From Caprimulgus europaeus (taxonomy: Eukaryota > Chordata > Aves > Caprimulgiformes > Caprimulgidae), in the NCBI GenBank assembly GCA_907165065.1, contig OU015534.1, positions 9,741,686 through 9,805,685 of the forward strand: a stretch of 64,000 nt of DNA, given 5' to 3'. The notes under the pieces were generated by a model. The model was not told the origin of the DNA and made no database searches. It saw nothing but the letters and a program-made list of their open reading frames with translations. Of the stretch, positions 21,761 through 35,840 are shown piece after piece. The position numbers and the translations under genes were made by a program. Numbering within the stretch: the first letter of the stretch is position 1; the number at the start of each line of letters is the position of its first letter.

Positions 21761-24700
21761 GCCACCTCGGTTTAGTTACTTGCAGCCTGTGAGACCTCCT
21801 CAGTAAGGAAATCCTGGGAAAAGTTTTTTTTTACTTTCTCTTGGGAGAAATGAAAATGGTCCACAGAGCTCGGGGCTGCCCGCAGGTACCTCCCACGGGG
21901 TGGGCAAGGGATGCGGGACAGGGATGGCATTTTGGGGGCAGACGGGAGAAGCGGGGGTCTCTCTATCACTTGCAGAGGGGCTGAGTCCATGTCTGAAACT
22001 GAAGGAAGACATCGGACTCAGAAAGTCCTGTTGGGTTTCAGGGACAACCTCTTCAGATCTCATCCTGCACTCCAGAGCTGGCTGGGCAGAATCGTAGCCC
22101 TCCATCCATGACATACACCGATACCAGAGCTGGGGGGCTAGTGGCTGCTTTACTGGGGCCAGAAAAGCCATAGGCTTTCACACTGTCTTCACCCATTGCT
22201 GCTGAGCATCAGCTCTAAGCCAGATGCCTGCCCATGGAGAGCCCAGCCAGGAGCAGGTAAGGGAACTGCTGCGTCAGGGTGGGATGGACAAGCTGGGGGG
22301 ACTTTTATAGCCAGATCGTAGTTCTACATGTAGCTAGAGGTCCACATCCTGAGAAGACAGGTGGAAATGTCTATGGCATTAACAGAGTGGCAGATCCCTC
22401 TCCTCTGCCCTGCATGGAGTAAAAATCCCTGCCTTCAACTTTGTAACTGACTGAAAGGATGTCCAAGAGCAGAGCAGGACAAGAGTCTTTTTCCTTGGAG
22501 GCAAGCAGGTGATCTCGAACAGGTCATATCATCCTTCTTCCTTCCTTTTTATACTAAAAAGCCACCCAGACTTTTGGAAAAGATTCTTCAGCCCCTTCCT
22601 TTAAGCATTTCCTAGTGGTTTTAAATTCACTGGCCAGATTATTTCCTGCAGTCACTCATTCCTCATGCTGGTTTGTTCTTGCTTTATTTTTCCTGCAGAT
22701 TTTTGTGGCTCTTCTTCCACTCTGCAGGGCTCAGGCAGGGAACCGTGGGTCTAACAGAGCTGTGTCAGGTCCTGTCCTGTTACTGTTGGAGTAAACTGCC
22801 TCAGTTTCCCTTCTGCCAAATGAGGATAACAACAGGAATGTAGGTGCTGGCTGGAGGACAGAGAGCAGGTGAGAAATGGTGAAACACAGTATTAGAGAAG
22901 GTGCTTTTCTTCGCAGAAGACAGATCTCCAGGGAGGGAAGCAAATCAAGGGCACAGCAGGAACCATTCATTCACCTTGGGAGGGCTGAGGGAAAAAGGAT
23001 GGAAGATTCATATTTCTCCCAGAACGTGGATTGAAATCGAGCAAGTATCTGAATGCAGCCAGATAATTTCAGTCAGAGGATCTGACTTTTCCAGTCACTG
23101 GCGAGGATGGCAGGACAGATGCCCAAGAAGGGAGTCACTAAAGATCACTCCAGGATGCACAAAGAAAATCATCCCCTTGGGGGTGATAGAAACCTCCAGC
23201 TCTGCAGACATTAGCTGGTGAGATTTTCATGTTGATACAAGGATTTTAATGTATTCTGATCTAGCAAGCATGGGTTTGGGAGGAAAAAGGGTTATGGGGT
23301 GAGAAGGAGGAACAGCTTTTCTCAATCCATCATACCAAACAGCCCTTGCTTATCACTCCCTTTCTCATTTTTTTATTGGTCTAAACATCAGAAAAAAAAG
23401 TTGGAAAAGAAAACCCAACAGTGTGGCTGGGTCTGGAGCTGCCTGCACCTGAGATCACAACTAGCAAAGGAGGAGACATCTCATCTGGACAACAGGACAT
23501 GAAGACCCAGCTGCGTGAAGTGTTTATAGTCCAGGGCCCTGATCTCGCGTCATTCTACACGCGGTGGGAGAAGCCCTGGCGGGCTGAGCGCTGCCTGAGG
23601 CTCCAGCTGGTGAGTACTTACTTTAAAGCTGATGGGAACAGTCAAGTTGCTCTCAATTTAACTGGGTTAGGACCCAGATGTCAAACTAGTTTTGACAGAC
23701 GGATAAAACAGTGGGACAGAGGTGGGCAGGAGTACATAGGCAGGAAACAAACTGTGTTTTACCGCTGAGTAAGGAAAACCAAACCAGACAAACTCCAATT
23801 CCCACATATGCTTTATCACTCAGGGTGATCACTTCATGGACCAGATCTTTTATAAAAAGGTGGAAGATGATAATAAAGACAGTTACCAAACAAATGCAAT
23901 CTGGATCTGTCTTTAAAATGAGGTGATGAGGAGGGAATAAATCATATTTACAAAGTATGTGTAAGTTTTGTCAGCATCTGCTGCCTCCTGCATTGGTTCA
24001 TCCCAGCTGAGTAAACAACAATTTCAACTGCTCTTTTACCTCCCCCCGAACCATTCCGCACTAGAGCTGCAGCCTCCTTTAGAAATGTCACACACACAAA
24101 TCACTTTACAGCACGGGTGAACTTGTTTCACTGCAGAGGAACAGGGCAGTGCACCCTCAGAGAGCTGCTGTTTCAAGCACTCCACGTGCTCAGGCAGGTA
24201 TGGCATCAGCAGTACCCCAGCCACGTTTCCAAGCTGCTCTTTGTAACCACTTGGGTTAAAACATGCATTTCCTTGCCTCAAAACAAAGCAAACTTCTTCT
24301 AAACTGCATGCAGTATGGGGGTAGTTGGGCAGGATGGTCACGTTCCTTAATGTGGCCATGCTGAAAGACAGTGATTTTGCCCTATTTTGAGTAAAACAGC
24401 AGTCTAGATATCTGTACTGAGCAAGAGCTGGGTTTAGAGCATCCCTGTTTGCAGAGCCCTCCCCTTAGTCATAATGCAGAATCACTCCTATCTCAGCCAC
24501 CCCTGGGATATGCAATGAAGAGGATGGAATGGGAGCCCTGGTAGCGAGGACCTCTCTGGTTCCCCTCCCAAGGACTGCTGCAGTGAGCAGTCCAAAGCAC
24601 CTGCCAGCCTCAGAGCCAGCAGTGGTTTCGGAGGGATGCTTCAATGATGCACAACCTGCTCATGGTGGCCTTAGAATGGCCCTGAAATACCCCATCACTT

Positions 24701-27700
24701 ACTAACAACCAAACATTCGGGGACTGACTTGGCCAAAAGCTGCGTGAGTACTGCTGCCTTGAAATAACAGCAGTCAGGCCCTTTCCTACCCTCAGCACAT
24801 CCCTATCTGAATCCATCCATGCTCCAAACTTCCAGATGGAGACCCTCAGAAGAAGCTTGAGAGACCCTCCCACCACAGCTACTCTGTGTGATGGGAAGGC
24901 TTCACCACCAGAAGGTGAGTCACGTTGCTCACATAAGAGCTCAGTACAGTAAGGTGGAGTGGGGAGGAATCCTTTCCTCCTGAGACATTTCTCTCATGGG
25001 ATGCCAGCTCTCAAAGGAGGTACATGTGATAGAGAACAGCAACAAGAGCAATACAGGAGACACAGAGGACTGACCCTGTGGCTTGTAACCACAACTAGCA
25101 CATGTGCAGGATTTGGGACACCATGCTGCTCAGCTACAGGATCAGCAGCCATGTGAAAATCAGCCCAGGACAGTGGGCAATGACAGCCTGGGATCAAAGG
25201 AGCCACAATTAAATGCCCTTCCTGAGCTACTCCACTTCTTCAAGATGCAGGAAGCAGGTAACTAAAGTGAATAATTTTTTCCTGAGAACTAACTCTTTGA
25301 GTCACTAATGTATTTGTAGGTAATTGTACAGCAAGGTCCAGGCAAAATAACTTCTTCACAAAAAAATACAGGTAAAGCAATTACCAAACTGGAGAACATC
25401 AGGAAAATATTCCTAAAGAAAAAAACTTGCAAACTATTCTTCACCTTTGTGGGGAAGTTGTTGTTTTTTTTCTACTACAACCAGTCCAGATTTTCAAAAA
25501 TTCATTTTGATATAAAAATTGTGACGTTTTCTTTTATTCCTATGGAAATAAAGTGGATGGGAGAAAAAAACCCTTTCATTTTTATTGTCCGTTTACCAGA
25601 AATAACATTCTGACCAGAAGCATCTATTTGTTTTAATTTGAAAGAAACCAAAAAAGATTCTAAGGGTCTTGAGCTACTGAAGCTCATAATTCAGGGGCAA
25701 ATTTTGGTTTGGAGTTTGAGAGACTTGACTTCTATAAACTTTGGTGCTTTTTTTTTTTTTTTTTTAAGACAAACCTCATTATTTAGGGTGAATAAATACT
25801 TAATTTACCCATTTTCTGGGACAAAAAAAACCCCTGAATTCCTGCCTCAGGTCCTCGTGGCCAAAACACAAAGCTAAGAAAAGGCCAGGCTGAGCTGGTC
25901 CCTCTCCCTGGTGGCTCAGCTGTCTTGCCTGGTGGCTTCAACACACTGAGAAGAGCAGTGTTGGTCATGCACAGATTTAGTAAGGAAGATTTCATTATCT
26001 GTTTTTATAAAGCAATATTAAATACTCTAGAAACCCAAAGGTGCAGTTATGATCATTGTAATACAACCACAGCACAGTTCCCAAAAACCCTTCTTGGTGA
26101 ACCTGCCCTGCCAAAAAGCTGTTGCAAGTAGAGGACTTGACTGTCCTCTCACCACCCTTCTATCCTAGAAGAATTCAGGCTATGCAGCAACCAGAAGAAA
26201 CCATCACACATGAGGACAACTCCTGCAAGAGCAAACTTTCACAAGAAACCTTGGTCTCCTGCTTTCCACCTACCTCAAATTCTCCTTAAAAATTGTCCCT
26301 TCCCAATAAAACATTGATGTGCTCTGTCCAGGTTTCCCAGGGTTTGTTCAGAGGACACGAGGTAGGTGGTTAAAGCTCAGTGCCCTGCAGGATCTTTCTA
26401 CAAGGCTCATTCATGGTCACTCCTCAGAAACGTGTATGCTTTCATTGTATAAACAGGCAGCCGGGCCCATGGGAGAAGCCTCTGCAAATCCATTTGAGCA
26501 CCACAAGAACAGGACAGGAGCAGGCAGGAAAACAGCCTGGACACAGGCACTGAAGCAGGAGTGTTTTGTGCATTCCCACGTTATTTCCCTCTCCCTGACC
26601 CCACATGTTAGCCCAAGCCCTCCCCACACCAGGAAGCCCTGCCCCAGCGCTTGCTAGCCACCATGCAGGAGGCATTTCTGCTGCACAGACCCTGTTAGAC
26701 CCCAGCTCCAGCTCTCCCAAACTTGCCAAGGCTTGTGTTTTTCAATGAAATCAGGGAACTAGTGCCCAAGTGCCCCAGATGCTGCACACCAACACCAGTG
26801 CTCCCAGGCAAAGGCTTCACTGCATATTTTTCCATGACCACTTGTTACTCTCTTACAACCACCAGACCAACAAGCTGCAAGCCCAGGCAGATGGTTTAAA
26901 TCCCGCCTTGCTAGCCCTCTACCCACTCTCTTTTTTCCTCTGTTTAATGCTCCTACCAGCAGTGGTTTCATTCACTCCAACCATAAGAGCCTTTTCCCTT
27001 CCCTTAGGCCAGGAGCACACCTCTGTCATGGAAAATTTCCCTCTGTCTTGCACCTCCATCCCACTCTGCCTGCAGCCCAGCTGGCAGGTTGTCTTTTTCT
27101 CACCGCTCAAAATGTTTTTGAAACAAAGGCTCTTTAATCCCTCAGCCTAGCCAGGCACCTCTGGCAATCCCCTCCTGGTAGTGCAAGTGGAGCATGAACC
27201 TCAGCGGGAGGTACAGGACATCCCATGAGGTAGTGGGACCAGGTAGATGAAGGCTGGGTAGGATACATGATCTCCTGAGATGGTAGGGATGGAGCAGGGC
27301 CAGGAGCAGGGAGAGCATCCCAGACAGGTTGCAGAGGTGAAACCATGAGACAGTGATGGTGATCTGAGGGCAAGAAGAGCACAGATCCTTCCACCCAACC
27401 CACATGCTTGCTTACTATCCTAGTGAGGGGTCTCCAGGGCCCACAGTACCAGTGGGGAGCCAGGGGCTGGCAGCCAAGCACCACACCTCTACTGGGCATC
27501 CTAAAGCCTGGCAAGAGAAGAGGCAAGTCCAGGAGCAAGATACCTACCTTCATGTTCTCCAGGCACAGAGGTGGTGGGCCTGGCCACCGTCCAGCCCTTC
27601 TGCTCCAAATGAGGAGACCCCGCTACATGTCTGTGTTGGTGGAGAAGCTGGCCATCTGGAGGAGAGACAACTTGGCTAAAGTTGTGAAGATCTCATCTAC

Positions 27701-30700
27701 CTTCAAGACCACTCCATAAATGACCAATAACTAAAATGTTGTGTAATGACTTCATATGGTACAGGAAAAGGGTCTCCAGCCATGACAGGACAGTGCTCAT
27801 CACATCATTTCCTCGTGAGAAGGCAAGAGAGATGATTCAGACTCAAATCAGACTGGACAAGTATGAATCACAGTATTTGTCTCACATTCCTCCTAGCCAA
27901 AACCATCCCTGCCTGGTGCTACTTGGGGCTGGAGAATCAACCTAGATATTTCTTTATTTTGGGGATCCACAGAGATCCAGGTAATTAATTTCCATCTGCC
28001 ACTTTTGAAGTGCTGTGGACACCAGGGTCCTTCAGCTGAGATGGGTATCTCTGTATCACAGCAGTGTTTGATGGGGGTAGGCAGCTGGCATCAGCATCCA
28101 GGTCCTGGGCAGTTTCAGTCAGAGCTGAACACCTGGGGAGAGCTCTGGGGTTCATCCATCACCGCTTGCCCTGGAATAGCTGTTCTGGAGGACCACACCA
28201 CATCACTCTGTTTCTGCAGTGGTACCCCAGCAGCATCCTGGTTAGTCAAGATGTGGGCTTTGGTGAATTGCTTTTGTTTGGATGGGAAACACTTGATGCC
28301 AGTCAACAGCATATTTGGGCCAAGTCTATAACCTAGGGAGGCTGGTTCTCCCAAAAGCAGCACTTGTACCTCTTTGGCCCCTCCAAGCAGTGGGAGCTAT
28401 GGTGACCCTTGCCTCTCTGCTGGGGCTTCAAGCCCCTCTCATACCTTTTTCTGTTCGCTTTTTGTCTTTGTGCCTGCAGCTCGCAGGGCTCGCCTGCAAC
28501 TTGCTTTCCCTGCTCACAGTCATCACCCCCGGCACTATGACACAAGTCATCCTGCAGCAGGAAACCCAGCTGGTCCACATGGGGGTGGACTTGAGAGGGG
28601 TCCAAAGCATCTCCACTCCTGGTCCTGCCTATTCTCTGTTCATGTTCTTTTCAAAATGGCATGAAATCATCAACTAGAAAACATCAGTTGAAGGTCCCCA
28701 AGAGGTAACAAGGGTAAGCATGATACAGATTTCTGCAGGCCCAGGAGAAGTCAGGAGACAAAACTGGGCATCAATGGCTTCCTCCCCCTTTCTCGATCAG
28801 TTTGCTGTACTACATACTCTTCTTTGGAAGATGCTCAGATGATTGAATGTTATCTATTTTCTTTCCACCAAACTTGGAGTGCACAAACTTTGCACCAATT
28901 TTCCTGCCTTGTGTGTCTCTCTCAGTAGGCATGGCATAATTTCAAAGATCTAAAAGATCAAAAACAGGCAGCTTGTCCCCTACCATACAGGGAGGGAAAC
29001 TGAGGCAGGGGGATACACACAGGAAAGCCTAGGAGTGGGTCAAAAAATAAAAAAGTCAGGATCTGATCATAATTTTTGCAGCATAAAGAATATGAGAGAG
29101 GTTTGTAAGAGCAATTTAGGAACCCAGCTTCCAACCAAAACAATGAGAACTGAACTTAAACACCTTGCCATCAAGTTTTTAAAGAACAACAACAACAAAA
29201 AAAAGTCAACAGCAACAAAAAGCAGTCCTAAGAGGCACAAACATGTTCAGGCAGAGGGAAAGCCAAAAGAACTGTCCTGAGTCTCAGACGAACAGCACAG
29301 CGACACCGAGATATTTGAGATAACGCACTTAACTGCGGGGTTGAAGGGGTTTAGAGGAGCCTCTTCGAGCAGCCAGCAGCATGCCAGCACCCACCAGAGA
29401 GTTCAGTAGCTTCCACCACAGAATTAGCTGGTTGCAAACAGATCCTAATGGCTTTACTTTGTAGAGTCACAAAATCTGGAGGCTGGCAGCTGCTGTGAGC
29501 TTGTTCTTCCACTGCTTAGTCTCCCCTTAAGGAAAAGGGGGCCAGACACAGCCTTCAGCAGTCAGCAAAATCCTAGAGGGTAAAAGATGAGCAAAGGAGG
29601 ATGGAAGGCCTTTTCAACAGCCAGGTGCCTGTGCTGTAAGTGTCCTGTGGGACTGAGGTTGGTGTCCTTGCCAGGGCTGCCAACCCTTGTGTTTTCATCA
29701 CCGGCTTCTCAGAGTGGGAAGGATTTATTCCTTGGGTTTTTAGGTTGTTGGTTTTGGTTTTTTGTTTTTTTTTCTCCTTTACACCACAGCTGAGGAGTCC
29801 CAATGGCAAAGGACAACGTGAAAACCATGACCCTTCATGCACAACCCCAGAGGGCAAAGAAAGATCCAGTGTTGCTGATGGGGACGAAGGCAGGCAAATG
29901 GGGAAAAATGCTCTTGTTATTTTTAAGCCAGTCTCAGCCTAAGCACTAAACCGAAGATGCTTTGGGTCTCTCATCATCAACTGCCAGGAACACATCCCAG
30001 TGAGCAGACCCCACAGAGGGGATGTCAGCACCAGCTGGGCAACAGTCTTTGGCCTCTAGAGATAGGAAGTCCAACAAAGCCAAGACCAACTTAGAACCTC
30101 CACAGCAAGTAAATCATAACACACATCCTCCAGCAGCAGCAGCCCTTGTCAGCTGCTCTCATGGGGCCACCAGCCAAGAGCTGGGCTTGGGATGATTGTA
30201 TCAAAATTCATTAACTTAATTATTGCTTGTGTTCCCAAGTGGGTGGAGGACTGCAGCAAGCAGAATAAGCATGCCACAATAACAGGCAGTACCCACGCAC
30301 GGACAGTGCCAGGACTTGCAAGGAGGCTCTGCCTCTTTCTTCGCTTTTTCCCCTACATACACTCAAATTACAAACTTGGCAACCCCATGCTCAGCAAGTG
30401 CCTCATTCTGCAAACAGAGACCTGATGCTCCAGAGGGGTTCACAGGCCTCGTTCAGGCTGATGCTTGTGAAGAAACCTCCCATTCCCACCCATTCTGGAG
30501 AAAATTATTTGCAATGGTGGCCCCAGGCCGTCTGCCATGGGATGCTCTACACAGGATGCAAACCAGAGCCCTGGTTATCACATATGCCATGGGGACAGGA
30601 CCATGTAACCTGGTGTCCTTGGCCACCTTCAGAGCATCGCTGCACAATTGTCCCTGCAAAGGAGGAGCTGACCGTAATTTCCCACCTCTTGCAGATGCCT

Positions 30701-33700
30701 TTGCTGAATGTGCTCATAGCAGATGCTGTAGTCATCAGAGCCAGGGTGATTCCCCTGAGCTTGATTAGAGCAGACTATGTACCGCCTCTCATGTGACTCA
30801 GACCAAGTGTCCTACAGATCCTCCCCAGAGCAACCAAAACCCTGAACAGAAAGGCAGGACATACTGGAAAGGCCCTAGACAAACAGTTTACCCATATGGG
30901 GTGAGAGTGGAACAGGCTAGTTTCATCCTGCTGGCTGGGGTGGGGGAGATTTCATATGGATTTAACAGCTCTCAGCAGTGCTTTGATCTGCTGACTTGGA
31001 CAGGAGCAGAATCAGACCAGAGCTAGGCATGTCCAACACCCTTCTTCCCAGGGTAAGACCCAACCAGGACACAAAGTCATCATTCCTCTTACGTATCTAG
31101 GGAGCTTCACCACAGACTACTTCGGTAGCAGGACAGAAAAGATTCTTGGGATGTAGGAAGCTGATGGAGGGTAATTTCTCAGGTGGGACATCTTTGCTCA
31201 GCTACTTAGAAGGAACACATTACCAGCCTTGATAACGGGTTGATAGCTGCTGCCCATTGCTCAGCAGAGTTAATCAGAGATGAGAGTCAGAAACACAAGA
31301 GGAAAGGTTGGATTTATTCCCAGTGCTCTGGTGACGTGGAGCAATGTGCCCGCTGTCACCAACCTTCTGCAGTCTCCCCATAATGAAAACAGATGTAATG
31401 TTCATCACCTGCCTTAGAGATGTGTTGCAAGGGTTAACGCATTAACACGTCCATCCAAAATGGCACAAGGAGCATGAAGAACATCAGTGCCTGAAGTCAG
31501 CACCATTTACAGAATCACTCCTGGACCAGGACTCTGGGAAGCAACAGAAAAAACCATGGCGAGGTACCACTGCCAGTCTACACCAAGAGCAGCAGACCAG
31601 AGAGCAGCGGTCACATCACCACTGGCCCGGGCTTCACGTGTCACTGATTGACTCAAATTTTAATTATGCCCCAATATCTCCATGTCTCCCAAAACACAAA
31701 GCTTTCAGCCAGGCAGTTCCTGCCCGTTGAAATTTCATAAAGAGCAGCTAGTGACTAAGACAGCCCAACCTTCAAGTCAGATGCTAACAGCTTTGGACAA
31801 GTGTGGGATTTTTACACCCCTATCTGCAGGAAAAATCTGATGTTTGGTGCCCTGACTGTGAGCAGGTCACTCTTAAACCCCTGAACATCCCAGGCAAAAA
31901 AAAAAAAAGGGCAAAAAAAGAAAAAAAAAGCGCCGGAGGGGAATTGTACTGGCTCTAATCCCTTCTGCCATTCTGCATATTCATGGAACATTGTCATAAC
32001 ACATCAGCGGGACAAAAGGTCTGTCGGCACCTCCTCCTCATTCCTTTGATAAACCACGAGACAAATGCTGAGTAAACACTTGGAATCCATTCACTGCACT
32101 ATTCTCATCGGGATGAGAAAGGGCTCCTCTTTCTTGCAGGCCCAGAGCTGCTCAGCCTAATAAAGTACGGCCCACGGCCCGTGAAAAGAGAGGCCTATGG
32201 ATGATGAAAACATGGATTATCTCATTTCACCCTCCTTGTATCAGACCCTGCTCACATTCTGAGTGCACTTGGTCTGACACGCAATTACACACACAAAAAA
32301 ATAATAATAATAAAATTAAAAAAAAAAAAAGCCAGGGGAAGGGAGTGTTTAGCAAATGGGGGGACTGTCCATTAAATTTCACAGATGACCTTTCCCTAGT
32401 GGGAAAGTACTTTGTTTCTGCCCCAGCCATCACCAGGAGTTTTCTCATCGATATCAGCATTCCGCTGAATATTGCAGATGGTGGAAGAAGAACTTAAGAC
32501 AAAGCTTTACAAATCACTTATGGCCTGATTCAAGAGAAGTCCATGGGATGTTACTGAGCACCCCATCACCAGCTCCCTGGCTGTGATGCTGCCTTGGCTT
32601 TCTGTTGCTTGCTTGGCAGAGGGTGTAGGCAAAGTCACGTTCTCCTCGCACTCGCACAACTGTGAATCAAGAGCCCTAAGGTCAGCCAAGTGCCTGGAGA
32701 AGGAGGAGCGACTTCTGCGCCCACGGAGGGACATGAGCACCTCAGTGGCTTCAGATCTCTGGGTGAAAAGTACAACATGAGCTGAGCAGGTTGGGGCACG
32801 AGATCTCTTGTGCTGGTGGTCAAGGAGCTCCTGTATGGAGACGAAACAGTCCAGTCCCACCAGAGCACAGAGCAGGCTGGTGGGGCTGGGAGCAACCCAG
32901 ATCCTTCAGCCTTTATTCACACCCCAGAGATGGACAGAGGAACCAGAGCCACATTATCAGGTAATTAATAACCCCCAAAAAAATCAACATAAAGGGCCTT
33001 CTTACCACTAGGAGTCCAGTGACTTGACCAACCTTAAAAAGGACATTGATCACCAAAGTCACCCTCAAGTATTTTCCAACGCCTACCGCAGCCTCCTCCG
33101 TTGCCCAACTTTCTGGAGGCTGGGTTAAAAATGCCTGCAATAAAACACAAAAAAAACTTTAATAAACAAAACCAGGTCAAGGAACTGGTTCTTTTGAAAA
33201 CAATAAGCTGAAATAAATATTTTCCATTTAAATACAATCCTTTATTTGGAAGAATATGAGTGATTTTCAAAGTGCAAATTATTTTCAGAGATAGTACATG
33301 TGGAACGAGCACAATTAATGCAATTGCACCCATAAGAGAAAACAAGAAACAGTTATGAATTGCTGTCAAATGATTAAGACACAACAAAAACACAGCTAAT
33401 TAATGAAGGTCTCTTCTCTTATAAATAATTGGCTCATAAACCTGTCGACCAACTGAGGGAGGAGTGAATCAGTTGTAAGCAGAGTATTCAAAGCTTTAGT
33501 CTCTGCAAAACTCTTAAGTTCATCCTTAAGTTTCAAACAGCCAGCAAAAACCACGAGCAGTTGTTCCTTGGCCTGGCACATTACTTGTGAACGTTGCTAT
33601 TCAAATATTTGCATTTTACAAGGTGTTTGTTACAAAACCTCCCAGAGGACTCGGTGCAGTCTCACAGCAGTTCCAGTTGCTCGCTGGGCTGGGAGTAAAA

Positions 33701-35472
33701 CCCACGCGAGCCCCCAGCCAAGCAGGCGATGCCGGCTGTTTGTTTTCCCCGGACGGGCGACTCCTCTCCCTAAGCAACCAAGACGCACAAGCAAGTGTGA
33801 AAATTGCAGTGCTTCCAAAAGGCTGTTTGTTTTGCCACCCAAAAGCAATTTTTGGACTAAACTGTATTTGTACATGTAACGGTCACATTTCCCTGCCCCA
33901 GGACATGTGACAAGCAGGCTGCTGCCTGCCACCTACGAACACCTATGTATGACCTGCACAGCAACACAGCACCACACTTCATTAAAATATTAGACTAGTG
34001 CAGTGATTTCCTTCTTAGATGATGCTTTTATTTCCCAGTTGCTGCATTATAAAAAAAAATTTAACAAATTCAGATTCTAGATCCTCTGAGATTCCTTAGG
34101 CATCTAACTCCCATTCACGTCCAAATGATCTCAACCATCTTTGGGATACAAGCCTCAGAGAACCCATCGCTTGATATTTCTTGTCGACACAAGTCCTCAC
34201 GCAGTTTCTCTGCCTGCCCAGCAGCGGTTCCAGCTTGCAGAACTTTGGAGCTTTGAATTCAGCCCTGTGGGATAAACATTGGTTTTGGGCATGCAGAGAT
34301 GCAGACCAATCTCCACGCTCTCCTGCAGCCACCACCAGCAGCTGCTGGTACCAAACACTCTCAGCTCCCTTCTCCACCAGCCAGGACCCAGCTAGTGGAC
34401 AGTTTTGAAGGGGAGCAGAAACAACCCTCAGCCTGTTCTGGGCAGTTTTTCAGGGACTTTTCCCTGCTTTGCACCAGGTTCCATGGTTCCTGCATTGTTC
34501 CTTAGTGTTGGGATGCAGGCAGATGCCCTGCAAACAAGCCACCTGGGTTGTAAGCCCAACCCAGGTCTGCTCCGAGGATGCTCAGTGCTTTACAAGGTAG
34601 GAGGCTTCACACATCTCATTCCAGCCTGTTGCTCTCTGAGGCTGACTCTGACACCCTCGAGAACTGCTGGGTCCTGGAGAAGGGTCAGGATTTGGTCCTG
34701 AAGATTGACAGGGAGTTTTTTTCCATCGACTTCTGCAGAAGCAGCTTTGGTACCTGTTGCATCCTGTCAGGAGCGCTCAAGTTAGAGCATCCAGCATTAA
34801 ATCGACAACTTTCCTCTCAAAACCTGATAAGTAATTGGAAGATCTGCTAATAGGGCTTGTCAAAATCAATTGGGGTTAAACACCTTTAGCTACAATAACA
34901 GTCATCTAACTCCAGGCTCCAGAAAGCGCTGGGCTCAGAGGAACCCCGGGGGGGTTATTCCTGGCTTCCCATTGCTTTGAGACAGATAAAAGAGCAGACG
35001 ATGCAGAGCTGGGTAATCCATTCAGCCCGCCCCAGCCATGCATTGAAGTGACAGCTCCCAGAGTTTCTGCAGAGCTGGCTCCTCCTGGGAATTGTGTGCG
35101 GAGGGGCCAATTGGTTCAACAAAACCTGGGCAACCAGAGTTTTCTTAAATTCAATTGCCTGAAGGAGAAGGCAAATAGCATTTAAGCGGAGGAAAGTGCA
35201 TTAAAACCACATCTTTGATACAATGGCTGATACACCCCACGCTGCCAACGCCTGAAATGATAATATTTTTTTTCTTAAATAAATAGCTCAGCAGCAGGAT
35301 CTCAGCCTCCCCTGGCACAGGGAGGCTTCACACTGCAGCAGATGCACTTCCAGCCCTCCAGGCCACACTGCTTCAACGCTTCCCCTCTTTGTTGGGCTCA
35401 TTACCAAGGGTGGACCAGCTCAGGAGGGACCAACAGTGGTGCCCACACTGTGCTAAGGATTCATGCATCCAG
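21761..35472. other. Intergenic DNA between CMPK1 and FOXE3, left part
   Basis: No gene with recognisable homology on either strand. Reading frames reach about 150 codons and look random. Features noted: T18 run at 25748-25765; a small CpG cluster with a consensus donor site at about 23530-23615; candidate regulatory blocks at 31930-32210, 33240-33870 and 34860-35290. In human the same interval also lacks a known protein gene. Confidence 0.55.
25748..25765. repeat. T18 homopolymer
   Basis: Uninterrupted T run in intergenic DNA. No adjacent retroelement body was recognised, so it is noted only as a simple repeat. Confidence 0.85.
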
Positions 35473-35840
35473 AGGGCACTTTCAGCTTATGTTTCCCACC
35501 AGTTCCCAGGAGAGAGGTGTAAGAACATCAGTTAGCATGAGCATCCTTCCCGGGTTGGTATGAAGGGCTTCTCCTGCCTTTGGGAACTTACTGCCTTTAG
35601 AGACCTGCCAGACCTGAACATAGAGGAAGGCAAAGCAGGGTTGGTCAGGAAGAGAAGCCTGGGAGCTGCCCTCCTCCTGCACCCTGAGGATGGTCAAAAA
35701 GGAGCACCCAGAGACTAGTGCTCACCCTGTCTGCCCCTGCCCCACCCTGCTTTGTCTTCCTCTGTGTTCAGATCTGGCAGGTCTCTAAAGGTAATAAATT
35801 CCCAAGGGCCCTTTCAGTTTATGTTTCCCACCAGCTCCCA
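35473..35840. repeat. Nested inverted and direct repeat
   Basis: A 60-bp inverted repeat pairs 35581-35640 with 35745-35804, with 54 of 60 positions matching and all six differences transitions. The loop is 104 bp. A second 36-bp unit at 35473-35508 recurs in direct orientation at 35805-35840 with 3 mismatches and begins exactly where the inverted copy ends. This resembles a local rearrangement or a decayed mobile element. I recognise no family. Confidence 0.85.
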
